From contig QHBL01000169.1 in assembly GCA_003244125.1 (NCBI GenBank), forward strand, positions 2,963-9,274: DNA of 6,312 nucleotides, in the 5' to 3' direction. Origin of the DNA: Chthoniobacterales bacterium. Lineage in GTDB: Bacteria > Verrucomicrobiota > Verrucomicrobiae > Chthoniobacterales > UBA10450. A model generated the notes under the pieces. That model did no database searches. It was not told where the DNA came from and saw only the letters and a program-made list of their open reading frames with translations. Shown here piece after piece: positions 6,123-6,312 of this stretch; position 1 is the first letter of the stretch; each line of letters opens with the position of its first letter. A program made the translations under genes and the position numbers.

Positions 6123-6312
6123 CGGCGCGGGACGAATCCGTTCGCAGCCAGTCGTCCTAAAATTTCCGCCACCACTCCGGTGATCGTAAGCGCGGAGGTA
6201 TCGATCACCTCCGCTTCCGCCGCGATCGCCAGCGGCGCAAGCTGGCGCGATGAGTCGATTCGATCGCGCGCGGCAATTTCATCATCGAATCCTTCCGCGC
6301 GTCGGCGCTGCG
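6119..6312 (-). CDS. cmk: Cytidylate kinase, C-terminal part (runs off window)
   Basis: Only the last 63 residues are present; the 5' part lies beyond the window edge. Cytidylate kinase phosphorylates CMP and dCMP to the diphosphates using ATP. The visible segment carries the family's C-terminal signature: the RRxxE/D-rich lid (QRRRAEGFDDEIAARD), then RDRIDSSRQLAPL and VIDTSALT, corresponding to the conserved RDxxDSxRxxxPL and IDTS motifs. It ends in VPRR with a TGA that overlaps the acyltransferase ATG by four bases. The cmk-plsC order is one I recall from Chlamydia, which supports a PVC-group origin. The identification is strong for a fragment. Confidence 0.9.
   Translation of the reverse strand, partial: QRRRAEGFDDEIAARDRIDSSRQLAPLAIAAEAEVIDTSALTITGVVAEILGRLAANGFVPRR

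Noticed and set aside
6192..6214. 8-bp inverted repeat GCGGAGGT/ACCTCCGC with a 7-base loop
   Set aside because: It lies inside conserved cmk codons (around the IDTS motif) and is most simply explained by coding constraint.

Overview
This 6.3 kb window is GC-rich bacterial chromosome. It probably comes from a soil member of the Verrucomicrobia (PVC group, Chthoniobacterales/Udaeobacter-like). That placement is an inference from three things: the order cytidylate kinase then 1-acyl-glycerol-3-phosphate acyltransferase (recalled also from Chlamydia), a DUF6600 lipoprotein with a Pro/Thr/Ala tail, and dispersed palindromic elements of a type I recall from such genomes. Shine-Dalgarno signals are weak throughout. 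No rRNA, tRNA, CRISPR array, transposase gene or phage gene is visible.

Layout. (1) 77-658, minus: a secreted protein of unknown function. (2) 659-806: a short divergent intergenic region, over half of it occupied by an 82-bp inverted-repeat element. (3) 807-3632, plus: one long polypeptide fusing a metallo-beta-lactamase/beta-CASP exonuclease (the 'ligase-associated DNA exonuclease' type) to an ATP-dependent DNA ligase with its own DNA-binding domain, nucleotidyltransferase domain and OB fold. The linker between the two enzymes is encoded almost entirely by a 139-bp palindromic element inserted without breaking the frame. (4) 3633-5261, minus: a DUF6600 lipoprotein whose stop codon abuts the stop codon of the ligase gene with no base between them. 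(5) 5327-6312, minus: a tightly overlapping set reading cmk (3' end only), plsC, then a small single-pass membrane protein; the DUF6600 gene follows after 65 bases and may belong to the same transcript.

Function. The fusion protein would join nuclease end-processing and nick sealing in one DNA-repair enzyme. In other bacteria these two activities are commonly separate neighbouring genes, often near an Lhr-type helicase and a PdeM-type phosphoesterase; neither of those is in this window. The cmk-plsC end is housekeeping nucleotide and phospholipid metabolism. The most unusual feature is the pair of different palindromic repeat elements associated with the repair gene, one covering its start region and one forming its interdomain linker, reminiscent of the protein-coding palindromic elements of Rickettsia.
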